Shown here: piece by piece, positions 8,042 through 16,708 of the stretch | Layout of the letters: each line of letters begins with the position of its first letter | How positions within the stretch are numbered: the first letter of the stretch is position 1 | Source of the DNA: Halapricum salinum | Lineage (GTDB): Archaea > Halobacteriota > Halobacteria > Halobacteriales > Haloarculaceae | Length of the DNA: 64,000 nt | Assembly (NCBI RefSeq): GCF_004799665.1 | Contig: NZ_CP031310.1 | Location: forward strand, 1,418,887-1,482,886 | Direction: 5' to 3' | Notes under the pieces: generated by a model | Seen by the model: only the letters and a program-made list of their open reading frames with translations | Told to the model about the DNA's origin: nothing | The model's database searches: none | Program-made: the position numbers and the translations under genes

Positions 8042-9022
8042 ATGAACCTCACCGATCGCCCGCGACGACTCCGGCGAGACGGCGTCCGAGAGCTGGTCAG
8101 CGAGACCGACGTCTCAGCCAGCGATCTGATCGCACCCGTCTTCGTCGACGCGACGACCGACGAGCGCGTGCCTATCGAGACGATGCCCGGCCACGAGCGC
8201 GTGCCCATCGAGCAGGCTGTGGATCGGGTCGGGGAGATCCGCGAGACCGGCGTCGAGGCCGTCATCGTCTTCGGCGTCCCCGAGTCGAAGGATTCGGAGG
8301 GCTCCCGGGCCTGGGCCGCCGAGGGCGTCGTTCAGGAGGCCGTCCGCCGGATCTCGGCGGAGACCGACGCCTACGTCATCACCGACGTCTGTCTGTGTGA
8401 GTACACCGAGCACGGCCACTGTGGCCCGCTCGAACCCGACGCCCGCGAGGAACCCACCCTGACGGTGGACAACGACCGCACGCTCGACCTGCTCGGGGAG
8501 ATCGCCGTCTCCCACGCCGACGCCGGCGCGGACATGGTCGCGCCCTCGGGGATGATGGACGGGATGGTCGGCGCGATCCGGGAGAGCCTGGACGAGGTGG
8601 GCCACACCGAAGTGCCGATCATGAGCTACGCCGCGAAATACGAGTCGGCGTTCTACGGTCCGTTCCGGGACGCTGCGGATGGCGCGCCCGCGTTCGGCGA
8701 TCGGCGGCACTACCAGATGGACCCCGCCAACAGCCGCGAGGCCATGCGCGAGGTCGCGCTGGACGTCCGGCAGGGCGCGGACGTGCTGATGGTCAAGCCC
8801 GCGCTCCCGTACCTCGATATCGTGCGCGACCTCCGGGAGAACTTCGACCATCCCGTGGCTGCGTACAACGTCTCCGGGGAGTACGCGATGCTCCACGCCG
8901 CCGCAGAGAAGGGGTGGCTCGACCTCGACGCCGTGGCCTACGAGTCGCTGCTGTCGATCAAACGTGCCGGTGCGGACCTCATCCTGACGTACTTCGCCGA
9001 AGATATTGCAGATCGGCTGTAA
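8042..9022 (+). CDS. hemB: Delta-aminolevulinic acid dehydratase (porphobilinogen synthase)
   Basis: Condenses two 5-aminolevulinate molecules to porphobilinogen, an early step of haem and cobamide synthesis. 326 aa, normal length. The metal site DVCLCEYTEHGHCG (about residues 115-128) has the three cysteines of zinc-type enzymes. Schiff-base lysines lie in SYAAKYESAFYGPF (near 198) and MVKPALPYLD (near 250). The ATG at 8042 is used because the N-terminus then matches the family (RPRRLRRDGVRELV). No other haem gene adjoins. Confidence 0.96.
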   Translation: MNLTDRPRRLRRDGVRELVSETDVSASDLIAPVFVDATTDERVPIETMPGHERVPIEQAVDRVGEIRETGVEAVIVFGVPESKDSEGSRAWAAEGVVQEAVRRISAETDAYVITDVCLCEYTEHGHCGPLEPDAREEPTLTVDNDRTLDLLGEIAVSHADAGADMVAPSGMMDGMVGAIRESLDEVGHTEVPIMSYAAKYESAFYGPFRDAADGAPAFGDRRHYQMDPANSREAMREVALDVRQGADVLMVKPALPYLDIVRDLRENFDHPVAAYNVSGEYAMLHAAAEKGWLDLDAVAYESLLSIKRAGADLILTYFAEDIADRL

Positions 9023-9135
9023 TGCCGATCCTCCTTCCGGTGTGCTCGCAGCGTCCGCTGACCCGTCTTTCATCGCCCATTGCCGACAGCAGATAGACAC
9101 TTTCAAGGGTAATTCCACCGCCACAGACCACTGTG

Positions 9136-9795
9136 ATGCGTTCCCCGCCGCCCGCCGCCCTCGCAGCCGTACTTGCCGTCGTCGCCGTCGCGGCCGTTGC
9201 CGGCGCTCTCTCCGGTGCTGATCTCGGGGCTGGGCCGAGCCTCGGCGGCGACACACCACATGGAACACCGGGCAGCGGCAGCAGCAGTGGCTCAGCCGGT
9301 GCCAGTGGCGATGGCGCGCCCTCACTTCCTGCCGTCGAGTTCACTGCCCGGTCCCTGTTCGGAGCCCTGTCTGCGCCGCTCTCGCCGCCCACGATCGCAC
9401 TGGGTGTCGTCGTCATCGGCGCGATTGCCGTCGTCGCTCTCCGCGGTGACGGCGATCCTGACGGTAGTTCGACTCCCACGTCGGAGACGTCGCAGCCGTC
9501 CGATTCCGCTGCGGAGGGCCGCGATACGACCTCTGCCTCGACCTACGCCGGTCCGGACGACAGCGTCGCAGTCCGTGCCTTCGAGCGGCTCGCCGCTACC
9601 GTCGACCCATCGGACCGGGAGACGTGTACTCCTCGCGAACTCCAGCGTGAAGCCCTCGACCGCGGGTTCGATCCCGCGGCCGTGGGAACGATCATCACGG
9701 CGTTCGAACGCGCTCGCTACGGCTGCCACCCGGTGGACGCCGACGTCGAGGCGGCGCTGTCGACGCTCGGACTCGACGGGGGTGAACCACGCTGA
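9136..9795 (+). CDS. DUF4129-like secreted/membrane protein
   Basis: 219 aa. An N-terminal signal or anchor is followed by a Ser/Gly/Ala-rich extracellular linker and a second helix (residues ~75-95). After another Ser/Thr-rich linker comes a folded C-terminal domain, VAVRAFERLAATVDPSDRETCTPRELQREALDRG, typical of DUF4129. First of four overlapping genes ending in a DUF58 protein, an arrangement recurrent in haloarchaea. Function unknown. A GTG directly before the ATG is an alternative start. Confidence 0.72.
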   Translation: MRSPPPAALAAVLAVVAVAAVAGALSGADLGAGPSLGGDTPHGTPGSGSSSGSAGASGDGAPSLPAVEFTARSLFGALSAPLSPPTIALGVVVIGAIAVVALRGDGDPDGSSTPTSETSQPSDSAAEGRDTTSASTYAGPDDSVAVRAFERLAATVDPSDRETCTPRELQREALDRGFDPAAVGTIITAFERARYGCHPVDADVEAALSTLGLDGGEPR

Positions 9796-9821
9796 GCCGT
9801 CGTGTTCTCCAGTGGTTCGGA

Positions 9822-10355
9822 GTGGGGGCGACTGCTCTCGGTCTCCTCTTGTTGGTCGCTCCATCGGCGGGTCGGCTCGGTCCGCTCGCGCTCGTCGGCG
9901 TTCTCCTGTGTGCGCTCGCCGTGGGCGCGTACGCGCTCACCGACCGGCTCTCGACGTCTCGCGAGCGACCGACGCCCTCGCGTTCCGACGGCGGTGTCGA
10001 CGCTCGCGTCCCCGGCACGAAATTCGACCGCGAACTGGCGGCGATCCCCGGCTACAGCCAGCGCGGTGCCGACGATCGAGACGCCGTTCGTGACCGCCTC
10101 CGCGAACTCGCCGTCGCCCATCTCGTCCGGGAAACGGGCGCTTCGACCGCAGCGGCCCACGACCGTCTCGACGCGGGGACTTGGACCGACGACCCGGCCG
10201 CAGCCGCGCTGTTCACCGACGCCGACCCGCCCGTTCGCTCGCAAGTCCGGGCACTGCTCGGTGGCAAGTCGGCGTTTCACCGCCGCGTCGACCGCGTCGT
10301 CGCCGTGCTGGTAGAGGAAGCCGACGCGACTCCCGGGGAGGTTGCCGATGACTGA
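9822..10355 (+). CDS. Membrane-anchored protein of the DUF4129/DUF58 cluster
   Basis: 177 aa from the GTG at 9822. Two N-terminal hydrophobic helices are followed by a cytoplasmic domain with LRELAVAHLVRETGASTAAAHDRLDAGTWTDDP. The frame extends upstream to a CTG at 9792 that overlaps the previous stop (CTGA). This would add SRRVLQWF and complete the first helix, so a rare CTG start is possible. The 3' end overlaps the DUF58 gene. I know this only as a conserved neighbour family. Confidence 0.68.
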   Translation: MGATALGLLLLVAPSAGRLGPLALVGVLLCALAVGAYALTDRLSTSRERPTPSRSDGGVDARVPGTKFDRELAAIPGYSQRGADDRDAVRDRLRELAVAHLVRETGASTAAAHDRLDAGTWTDDPAAAALFTDADPPVRSQVRALLGGKSAFHRRVDRVVAVLVEEADATPGEVADD

Positions 10356-11640
10356 CCGCGAGGGATGGCCAGCTGTCGGAAACGTCGAGGTTCGGCGGCT
10401 CGGTCGCTGGGACGGCGTCGCCGGGCTGGCACTCGTCGGGTGTGCGGTCGGCGTCTTCTTGCGCTCGCCCGGGATCGTCCTCGCGGCGGCAGTCGGTCTC
10501 GCCCTGGCGGGCTACCAGCGACTCGCGACGCCACCACACCCGTCAGTATCGATCGAGCGCGGCGTGGACGACCGAACTGTCGAACCCGGCGATCCGGTTT
10601 CAGTCACGCTGACCGCCCACAACGATGGACAGCAGCGCCTCACCGATCTCCGGGTCGTCGACGGCGTCCCCGCGAGCGCGGTCGTCGTCGATGGAGCGCC
10701 AGCGTGTCGAACGTCGCTGGCCCCCGGCGACAGCACGACACAGACGTATTCGGTCGAAACCGACCGCGGTGCGGCCGCCTTCGAACCGCCGCTGGTAGCC
10801 ACGCGAGACGTCGGTGGCGTCGTCGAGCGAGCCGAGCGCGTCGCGGCGAGCGGCGACGCAGCTGTCGAGTGCGCGCCGGCGTTCGAGCCGGTCGATCACC
10901 TCCCGTTGCGGGCACAGACCGCGCTCGATGCGGGGCGGCGGACGACCGACGACTCGGGATCGGGCGTGGCTTTCCAGGTCGTTCGCGACCACCAGCCGGG
11001 CGATCCCCGATCGCGGATCGCCTGGCGACACTGGGCTCGTTCGGGCGAGCTTGCGACCGTCGAGTTTCAGCCTGAACGCGCCGCGACGGTCGTGCTGGTC
11101 GTCGATACCCGCCCCGAAGCGCAGGTCGCGCCGAACCCAGCCGAGCCGACGGCGATCCAGCGCAGTGTCGACGCTGCCGCCCGCCTGTTCGCGACGCTGG
11201 ACGCGGAGGGCTCTCGGATCGGGATCGCCACGCTGGACGACGAGCGGCGATGGCTCTCGCCCGGCCGCGGACGGTCACATCGCGCTCGCGCACACGACCT
11301 CCTGACCGACGAGTCGCTACTGTCGGGTAGCGGTGACTCGTTCGACCCCGTCGACAGCGCCGGCTGGCTGGTCGATCTCGCACCCACCCGGAGTCAGGTG
11401 ATCGTCCTGTCGCCGCTGGTCGAGGACGCCATCGAGCGCTTCTGCGTTCGACTGGAGTCGCTCGGCGTGCCCGTGACAGTCTGCAGCCCCGATCCGACGA
11501 CGACGGGATCGACTGGCTGCCGACTCGCCCGTCTCGAACGTGACCGGCGGCTGGATCGCCTCCGGGAGGCCGGTCTCGCGGTCGTCGACTGGCCGCGTGA
11601 CCAGCCCTTGCAGCGGGCTCTGCAGGAGGGAAAGCGATGA
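10348..11640 (+). CDS. DUF58 domain-containing protein
   Basis: 430 aa from the ATG at 10348, overlapping the previous gene by 8 bp. Two N-terminal membrane helices are followed by a beta-rich region (residues ~60-160) like a CARDB fold. Next is the DUF58 core around FQVVRDHQPGDPRSRIAWRHWARSGELA, and then a von Willebrand A-like fold with VVLVVDTRPEAQVAP. DUF58 proteins usually pair with a MoxR AAA+ ATPase, but none is in this operon. Confidence 0.85.
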   Translation: MTDREGWPAVGNVEVRRLGRWDGVAGLALVGCAVGVFLRSPGIVLAAAVGLALAGYQRLATPPHPSVSIERGVDDRTVEPGDPVSVTLTAHNDGQQRLTDLRVVDGVPASAVVVDGAPACRTSLAPGDSTTQTYSVETDRGAAAFEPPLVATRDVGGVVERAERVAASGDAAVECAPAFEPVDHLPLRAQTALDAGRRTTDDSGSGVAFQVVRDHQPGDPRSRIAWRHWARSGELATVEFQPERAATVVLVVDTRPEAQVAPNPAEPTAIQRSVDAAARLFATLDAEGSRIGIATLDDERRWLSPGRGRSHRARAHDLLTDESLLSGSGDSFDPVDSAGWLVDLAPTRSQVIVLSPLVEDAIERFCVRLESLGVPVTVCSPDPTTTGSTGCRLARLERDRRLDRLREAGLAVVDWPRDQPLQRALQEGKR

Positions 11641-12116
11641 ACCCGGGCCGTACGAGTGCGGCCCTGGCGCTGCTGGCGGCGGTCGCGTCGCTGATGGCGA
11701 CCGGCGTGACGACGTTCGCGACTGTCGCCGGTCTGCTCGGAGTGGCGAGTATAGCCGCCGCAGTCGTGTTCGATCGACCACTCGGCGTCCTCTGCGGGGC
11801 GCTCGCGCTCGCGGCTGCGATTCCGCTGGCGAGTCTCGGTGGTGCGAGCACGCCAGCGCTCGTCGTGGCAGGGGTGGCGACCGCGCTGGCGTACGATCTG
11901 GCCGACGCGGCGATCGAGTCGCGCCGGTCGTTCGATCCTCCCGCACGGACCGGCCGGGCCGAACTGGCTCACGCCCTCGGCGTCACTGTCCTGCTGGGAC
12001 TGGTCGGCGGCTCGGTCTATCTGGTGTACGCGGCGACTGCCGGCTCGGGATCACCGCTCGCGGTGGCGCTGCTGTTGCTCGGGGCGGTCTCGCTGACAGC
12101 TGCGACCCGTGTTTAG
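11637..12116 (+). CDS. Four-helix membrane protein, last gene of the DUF58 operon
   Basis: 159 aa, overlapping the DUF58 stop by ATGA. It is almost entirely hydrophobic, with helices at about 8-25, 30-50, 58-80 and 108-155. A charged loop (DAAIESRRSFDPPARTGRAE) lies between the third helix and the last pair. It occupies the place of the small membrane protein usually found at the end of haloarchaeal DUF58 operons. No catalytic motif is seen. Confidence 0.72.
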   Translation: MNPGRTSAALALLAAVASLMATGVTTFATVAGLLGVASIAAAVVFDRPLGVLCGALALAAAIPLASLGGASTPALVVAGVATALAYDLADAAIESRRSFDPPARTGRAELAHALGVTVLLGLVGGSVYLVYAATAGSGSPLAVALLLLGAVSLTAATRV

Positions 12117-12137
12117 GCAGGCGCGCAAAAGTCGGGG

Positions 12138-12317
12138 ATGAAAACTGCTGACGATTCGATCGAGTGCGTCGTCGCGGACGTGCCGAGCGAGGACGTCGTC
12201 GACGCTATCGCCGACGCGGCCTACACCGGCGAGAAGGGCGGCGGTAAGGTGTTCGTCTTGCCTGTCGAGAGCGCGACGCAGATCCGGACTGGTGAGACTC
12301 GGTCGGATGCGATCTGA
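12138..12317 (+). pseudogene. Half-length PII (GlnK) gene remnant or mini-protein
   Basis: A 59-codon open frame starting ATG at 12138. From residue 8 it matches the C-terminal half of the GlnK encoded at 14028 almost residue for residue ([35 protein letters not shown]..., then ESATQIRTG). The N-terminal half, with the first beta-alpha-beta unit and the signalling T-loop, is absent and replaced by MKTADDS. It is probably a decayed glnK duplicate. The clean start, stop and conserved ligand-binding C-terminus leave open an expressed fragment that could poison PII trimers. Followed by a terminator-like hairpin. Confidence 0.75.
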
Positions 12318-12392
12318 TCTCACTACTGTGATGCCAAACTGGATACCGTAAGTATTGCCGCACAGATTGTCTGCAGACGGTGCGCGCACCCC

Positions 12393-12419
12393 CGAAATCG
12401 GCCCGATTTCGTAATTTTT
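12393..12419 (+). terminator. Hairpin plus T-tract after the PII remnant
   Basis: Perfect 9-bp arms CGAAATCGG and CCGATTTCG are separated by one base and followed directly by TAATTTTT. This looks like an intrinsic terminator and isolates amt-glnK from upstream transcription. Confidence 0.6.
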
Positions 12420-12455
12420 GCCCCGATCCGGATTGACGAACGTCCAGATCCGAAG

Positions 12456-12513
12456 TCCATATTCCGTATGGATATTGACGACCGACAACCTTATATCCAT
12501 TATATTGTATGGA
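12456..12513 (+). promoter_or_regulatory. Twin inverted repeats upstream of amt
   Basis: Two copies of TCCAT-N(7 or 8)-ATGGA lie at 12456-12472 and 12496-12513. Their starts are 40 bp apart, close to four helical turns. The second overlaps an AT-rich promoter-like stretch TTATATCCATTATATTG. They sit in the 361-bp gap before the ammonium transporter and are candidates for a nitrogen-responsive regulator. The rest of the gap (12318-12678) holds the terminator and two short overlapping frames. Confidence 0.45.
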
Positions 12514-12678
12514 ACATTGGACACTTGTCTACAAACAACTCCATATCTTATCGATCATAAAGCCAATCCTTATGTAGGGGTGTTTCCATGAGACTCAACC
12601 GTGAACGGAGTTACAAACGTGGTCGAATCACGCGAGAAGTTGGACAAAGAACCATCAAAAATCGAGATCGAGTGAAAT

Positions 12679-14031
12679 ATGATCGAATCAATCGCACTAC
12701 AGTCGGTGGGTGAATTGGCGGATGGAATAAGCAACGTCTGGATACTGACCGTATCCTTCCTGATCTTCTTCATGCACGCAGGCTTCGCGATGCTGGAGGC
12801 GGGTCAGGTACGTGCGAAGAACGTCGCCAACCAGTTGACGAAGAACCTCCTGACCTGGAGTGTTGGTGTCGTGGTGTTCTTCCTGGTCGGGGTCGGGGTA
12901 TCCAACGCAGCAGCCGGCGCCGGTTTCGAGACGCCATTCATGGCCGAAGCCGACGCAGGCACTGCGGAGGTATACATCAACTGGCTGTACGGTGCAGTCT
13001 TCGCGATGACGGCGGCAACGATTGTCTCCGGGGCCGTCGCAGGGCGTGCGAGGCTCCGTGCCTACGTCACGTACACGATCGCGCTGGCCGCGGTGATCTA
13101 CCCGGTCGTCATCGCGATGACCTGGACCCCGGAGATCGGGCTCGTCCAAGAAATCACCGGCACGGGATTCACTGACTTCGCCGGCGGGATGATCGTCCAC
13201 GCGATGGGTGGTCTTGCCGGTCTCACTGCGGCGTGGATTCTCGGTCCGCGTATGGGCCGGTACAACGACGACGGTAGCGCGAACGTCATCCCCGGTCACT
13301 CGATGACCTTCGCCGTGCTCGGGACGCTCATGCTGGCCTTCGGCTGGTACGGCTTCAACGTCGGGACGGCAGGCGTCTTCACGTCCTCGGGCGCGTTCAA
13401 CGGTGCCGTGCTGGGCCGCGTCGCGGTGACGACGACCCTGGCGATGGCGATGGGTGCAGTCGGCGCTGGCCTGGTTGCCTGGGCCAAGACCGGGAAAGTC
13501 GACACGCTGTACGTCGCGAACGGTCTGCTCGCTGGCCTCGTCGGCATCACGGCGATCCCGCACATCGCGACGTGGTGGGGTGCGCTGGCCGTCGGCCTCC
13601 TCGCCGGTGCGCAGCTCCCCCTCGTCTTCAGCTTCGTCGAAAACACTCTCAAAATCGACGACGTGTGTGCAGTCTTCCCTGTCCACGGTAGCGCAGGGAT
13701 TCTCGGAGCGCTCGCGGCACCGTTCGTCCACCACAACCTCCAAGTCGGGATCCTCGATGCGTTCATCGCGCAGGTCGTCGGTGTCTCGGTCATCGCGGCC
13801 TGGACCGTGACGGCGACGGCAGTCGTCTGGTACGTCCTCAAGATGCTCGGCCAGGCACGCGTCACGCCCGAGCACGAGCAAGAGGGTCTGGACCTCTCCG
13901 AGCACGGCGTCGACACCTACCCTGAGTTCGGTGACGAGGACGGCGTCGTCGCCGACGGTGGGTTCGTGACTGACGGCAGTACCGTGCGAACGGACGGCAG
14001 CGTTGCGACCAACGACGGTGATTCCAAATGA
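12679..14031 (+). CDS. amt: Ammonium transporter Amt
   Basis: 450 aa with eleven predicted membrane helices. Typical stretches include [38 protein letters not shown] and [12 protein letters not shown]. The pore histidines are in IVHAMGG and FPVHGSAGI. It moves ammonium into the cell and is gated by GlnK, whose gene overlaps its stop by ATGA. The C-terminal tail is long, acidic and Gly/Asp/Thr-rich. A 24-codon frame (12601-12675, GTG start) ends 3 bp before this ATG. Confidence 0.96.
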   Translation: MIESIALQSVGELADGISNVWILTVSFLIFFMHAGFAMLEAGQVRAKNVANQLTKNLLTWSVGVVVFFLVGVGVSNAAAGAGFETPFMAEADAGTAEVYINWLYGAVFAMTAATIVSGAVAGRARLRAYVTYTIALAAVIYPVVIAMTWTPEIGLVQEITGTGFTDFAGGMIVHAMGGLAGLTAAWILGPRMGRYNDDGSANVIPGHSMTFAVLGTLMLAFGWYGFNVGTAGVFTSSGAFNGAVLGRVAVTTTLAMAMGAVGAGLVAWAKTGKVDTLYVANGLLAGLVGITAIPHIATWWGALAVGLLAGAQLPLVFSFVENTLKIDDVCAVFPVHGSAGILGALAAPFVHHNLQVGILDAFIAQVVGVSVIAAWTVTATAVVWYVLKMLGQARVTPEHEQEGLDLSEHGVDTYPEFGDEDGVVADGGFVTDGSTVRTDGSVATNDGDSK

Positions 14032-14381
14032 GTAACTCAGGTATCAAGATGATCGTCGCAGTGATCCGCCCCGACAAGCTCGGGGACGTGAAACAGTCGC
14101 TGGCCGAAGCCGGCGCCCCCTCGCTGACAGTGACGAACGTCTCCGGGCGTGGCAGCCAGCCCGCCAAGAAAGGGCAATGGCGCGGCGAGGAATACGTCGT
14201 CGACCTCCATCAGAAAGTCAAGATCGAGTGCGTCGTCGCGGACATTCCCAGTGAGGACGTCGTCGAAGCGATCAAAGAGGGCGCACACACAGGCGAGAAG
14301 GGCGACGGCAAGATCTTCGTCCTCCCTGTCGAGAGCGCGACGCAGATCCGCACCGGCAAGGAAGGCGCAGAGGCCGTCTGA
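14028..14381 (+). CDS. glnK: Nitrogen regulatory protein PII
   Basis: 117-aa signal protein that binds ATP/ADP and 2-oxoglutarate and closes the Amt channel when nitrogen is ample. The T-loop runs about residues 38-60 with the conserved tyrosine at Y56 (RGEEYVVD). The nucleotide-binding [13 protein letters not shown] lies near the C-terminus. Coupled to amt by an ATGA overlap, the standard arrangement. Its C-terminal half is the source or sister of the fragment at 12138. Confidence 0.96.
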   Translation: MSNSGIKMIVAVIRPDKLGDVKQSLAEAGAPSLTVTNVSGRGSQPAKKGQWRGEEYVVDLHQKVKIECVVADIPSEDVVEAIKEGAHTGEKGDGKIFVLPVESATQIRTGKEGAEAV

Positions 14382-14441
14382 TCGCCAGGCAGATCCCGTT
14401 TCCGCTCGCGTAGCGGTCCCCCGATTCTACGCCCACCGACC

Positions 14442-14921
14442 ATGACACCTATCGATATCGAAGACGAACCGCCACTGGAACTGGCCGACGCCGACCGCGC
14501 AGTGTTGAACGCCCGGATCCGCGACGCTCGGACGAGCGTTCGGGACATCGCGACCGAGACTGGGATCGTCGCCAATCGCGTCGACGACCGACTCACACGA
14601 CTCGAGAACGCAGGCGTCATCCGCGGGTACACCGCTCGCGTCGACTACGACGCGCTGGGCTACGACGTGACGGCCATCCTCCGCCTGTCGACGACCGACG
14701 ACGCCGTCCTCGATCGTCTCCGCGAGGACCCCCAGTTCATCGCCGTCTACGCCGTGACCGGTCGTGACGACGTCGTCGCCGTCGGGAAGTTTCACGGTAC
14801 AGATCAGCTGAACAGTGCCGCCACGGAACTGCTGACCGCCGACGACGTGCAGACTGTCGACGCCAGCGTCGCGCTCGACGTCGTCCGCGAGTTCGAGCCG
14901 TTCGAACTCGACGCCGAGTAA
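14442..14921 (+). CDS. Lrp/AsnC family transcriptional regulator
   Basis: 159 aa. An AsnC-type winged helix (residues ~18-70: LNARIRDARTSVRDIATETG, VDDRLTRLENAGVIRGYTARVD) is followed by a RAM-like ligand domain. It starts 60 bp after glnK on the same strand, so it may sense an amino acid and tune nitrogen uptake. That role is inferred from context only. Confidence 0.88.
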   Translation: MTPIDIEDEPPLELADADRAVLNARIRDARTSVRDIATETGIVANRVDDRLTRLENAGVIRGYTARVDYDALGYDVTAILRLSTTDDAVLDRLREDPQFIAVYAVTGRDDVVAVGKFHGTDQLNSAATELLTADDVQTVDASVALDVVREFEPFELDAE

Positions 14922-15018
14922 CGACCGTCTCTTTTCCCTGCTCCCGACTCTCCTGCCCGCGTCGGTGACTCGACCGAAGCCGTCACAGTTTAGCTGCCGC
15001 CTTCCCTGCCGCCCATAT

Positions 15019-16155
15019 ATGGTCGAGGTATTGCTCGTCGTCGGACTCGCCGTCGCGGTGTTCGTCGGGTTCAACATCGGTGGCTCCTCGACCGGCGTCG
15101 CGTTCGGGCCTGCCGTCGGAAGCAAATCGATCTCGAAGATCGGCGCGGCAGCGCTGATGACCGCATTCGCGCTGCTCGGCGGGGCGACCGTCGGAACGGA
15201 GGTCGTCGAGACGATGGGTGGTGAGATCGTTCCCACCAGCGAGTTCACCCTGGCTGCGAGCGTGACGGTGCTGTTTTTCGTCGGCGCAGCGCTGCTCATC
15301 TCGAATCTCTTCGGCGTCCCGGCGTCGACGTCGATGACCGCTGTCGGTGCCATCGCGGGCCTGGGCGTCGCGACCGGATCGATCAGGTGGGATGTGATGG
15401 GCCAGATCGTCTCCTGGTGGCTCGTCGCACCGATCATCGCCTTCTGGGTCTGTGCGATGATCGGCCGCTACCTCTATCCCCATCTCGAAGCCAGGTTCAC
15501 CTTCGAGAGCCCGGGCGACGAACGGACGACCAAAGAACTCCTCGGACAGGTGCTCGTCGTCGTGATCGGCTGTTACATGGCCTTCTCTGCGGGCGCGTCC
15601 AACGTCGCCAACGCCGTCGCACCGCTGGTCGGTGCCGGGGCGATCGGGCTGTACCCCGGTGTCGTCCTCGCCGGCGGCGCGATCGGACTCGGCGCGTTCA
15701 CGATCGCCAGACGGACCCTCGACACTGTCGGAACTGGCCTGACCGACCTGCCGATCATGGCCGCGCTGATCGTCGAGGTCATCAGCGCGACCATCATCTC
15801 GTTGCTCTCGTGGGGTGGGATTCCTGCGAGTCTCGCTGTCAGCGCGACCATGTGTATCGTCGGCCTCGGCTGGGGGCGTGCGACGCGGACGACCACCATC
15901 TCCCAGGCCGCGACCGCCGCCGTCACGGGCGAGGCGACGTCGAGGACCGACGGGTCACTCTCTGTCGACGCACTCGCCGACTCCGAACCGGGTGGCGAGG
16001 TCCCGGGAATCGGCGAGGAAGACCGGGCCGAACTGACGGCCGGTGATCTGTTCGACCCGGCCGCGACTGGCCGTGTCATCACACTCTGGGTGCTGACGCC
16101 GACGTTCTCGGCGCTCGCGTCGTTTCTCGTCTTCGAGTTCGTTCCGATCGTGTGA
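15019..16155 (+). CDS. PiT family inorganic phosphate permease
   Basis: 378 aa from the ATG at 15019, which begins directly with the first helix. It has both PiT signature halves: GFNIGGSSTGVAFGPAVGS near residue 16 and CYMAFSAGASNVANAVAP near 185. About ten helices take up phosphate with a cation. A hydrophilic acidic loop (~residues 305-355) precedes the last helix. A second PiT gene lies at 32414. No PhoU-like partner adjoins. Confidence 0.92.
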   Translation: MVEVLLVVGLAVAVFVGFNIGGSSTGVAFGPAVGSKSISKIGAAALMTAFALLGGATVGTEVVETMGGEIVPTSEFTLAASVTVLFFVGAALLISNLFGVPASTSMTAVGAIAGLGVATGSIRWDVMGQIVSWWLVAPIIAFWVCAMIGRYLYPHLEARFTFESPGDERTTKELLGQVLVVVIGCYMAFSAGASNVANAVAPLVGAGAIGLYPGVVLAGGAIGLGAFTIARRTLDTVGTGLTDLPIMAALIVEVISATIISLLSWGGIPASLAVSATMCIVGLGWGRATRTTTISQAATAAVTGEATSRTDGSLSVDALADSEPGGEVPGIGEEDRAELTAGDLFDPAATGRVITLWVLTPTFSALASFLVFEFVPIV

Positions 16156-16212
16156 GTTTTCGGTGTGGAATGTACACAATCGACGATGCAGACTCGTGAG
16201 GAACAGCAAAGT

Positions 16213-16223
16213 CTAACCGTTAG
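16213..16223 (+). promoter_or_regulatory. Palindrome before the ferredoxin gene
   Basis: CTAACCGTTAG has 5-bp inverted arms around a single base, 20 bp upstream of the ferredoxin ATG and at the usual promoter position. The flank TTAGGC resembles half of the metal-regulator site at 841. Iron-dependent control is plausible but unproven. Confidence 0.35.
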
Positions 16224-16243
16224 GCGTCAGTACTACTCAGGTG

Positions 16244-16633
16244 ATGCCCACGGTAGAGTACCTCAATTACGAAGTAGTGGACGACCAAGGCTGGGACGTG
16301 TACGACGACGATCTCTTCGAGAAGGCCGGCGACGAAGGCCTCGACGCGGAGGACTACGGCGAGATCGACGTCGCCCAGGGCGAGTACATCCTCGAGGCCG
16401 CCGAGGCCCAGGGATACGACTGGCCGTTCTCGTGCCGTGCTGGTGCCTGCGCGAACTGTGCAGCCATCGTCACGGACGGTGAAGTCGAGATGGACATGCA
16501 GCAGATTCTCAGCGACGAAGAGGTCGAGGACAAGGGCGTTCGCCTGACCTGTGTCGGGACACCGGCCTCCGACGAGGTCAAGATCGTCTACAACGCGAAG
16601 CACCTCGACTACCTGCAGAACCGCGTCATCTGA
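16244..16633 (+). CDS. Plant-type [2Fe-2S] ferredoxin, haloarchaeal
   Basis: 129 aa. The cluster cysteines are C64, C69, C72 ([10 protein letters not shown]) and C103 (LTCVGT). An acidic insertion of about 30 residues after the first strand ([19 protein letters not shown]) is diagnostic of haloarchaeal ferredoxins. It is the one-electron carrier for pyruvate and 2-oxoglutarate:ferredoxin oxidoreductases. The second codon of a GTG-ATG pair is taken as start. Monocistronic. Confidence 0.96.
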   Translation: MPTVEYLNYEVVDDQGWDVYDDDLFEKAGDEGLDAEDYGEIDVAQGEYILEAAEAQGYDWPFSCRAGACANCAAIVTDGEVEMDMQQILSDEEVEDKGVRLTCVGTPASDEVKIVYNAKHLDYLQNRVI

Positions 16634-16708
16634 ACGCGACAACCCCGATCCCGTTTTTTGATCGCTGTACCCGTAAGTGATAACTCCCTGCCTCCGAATC
16701 ACCCGACA

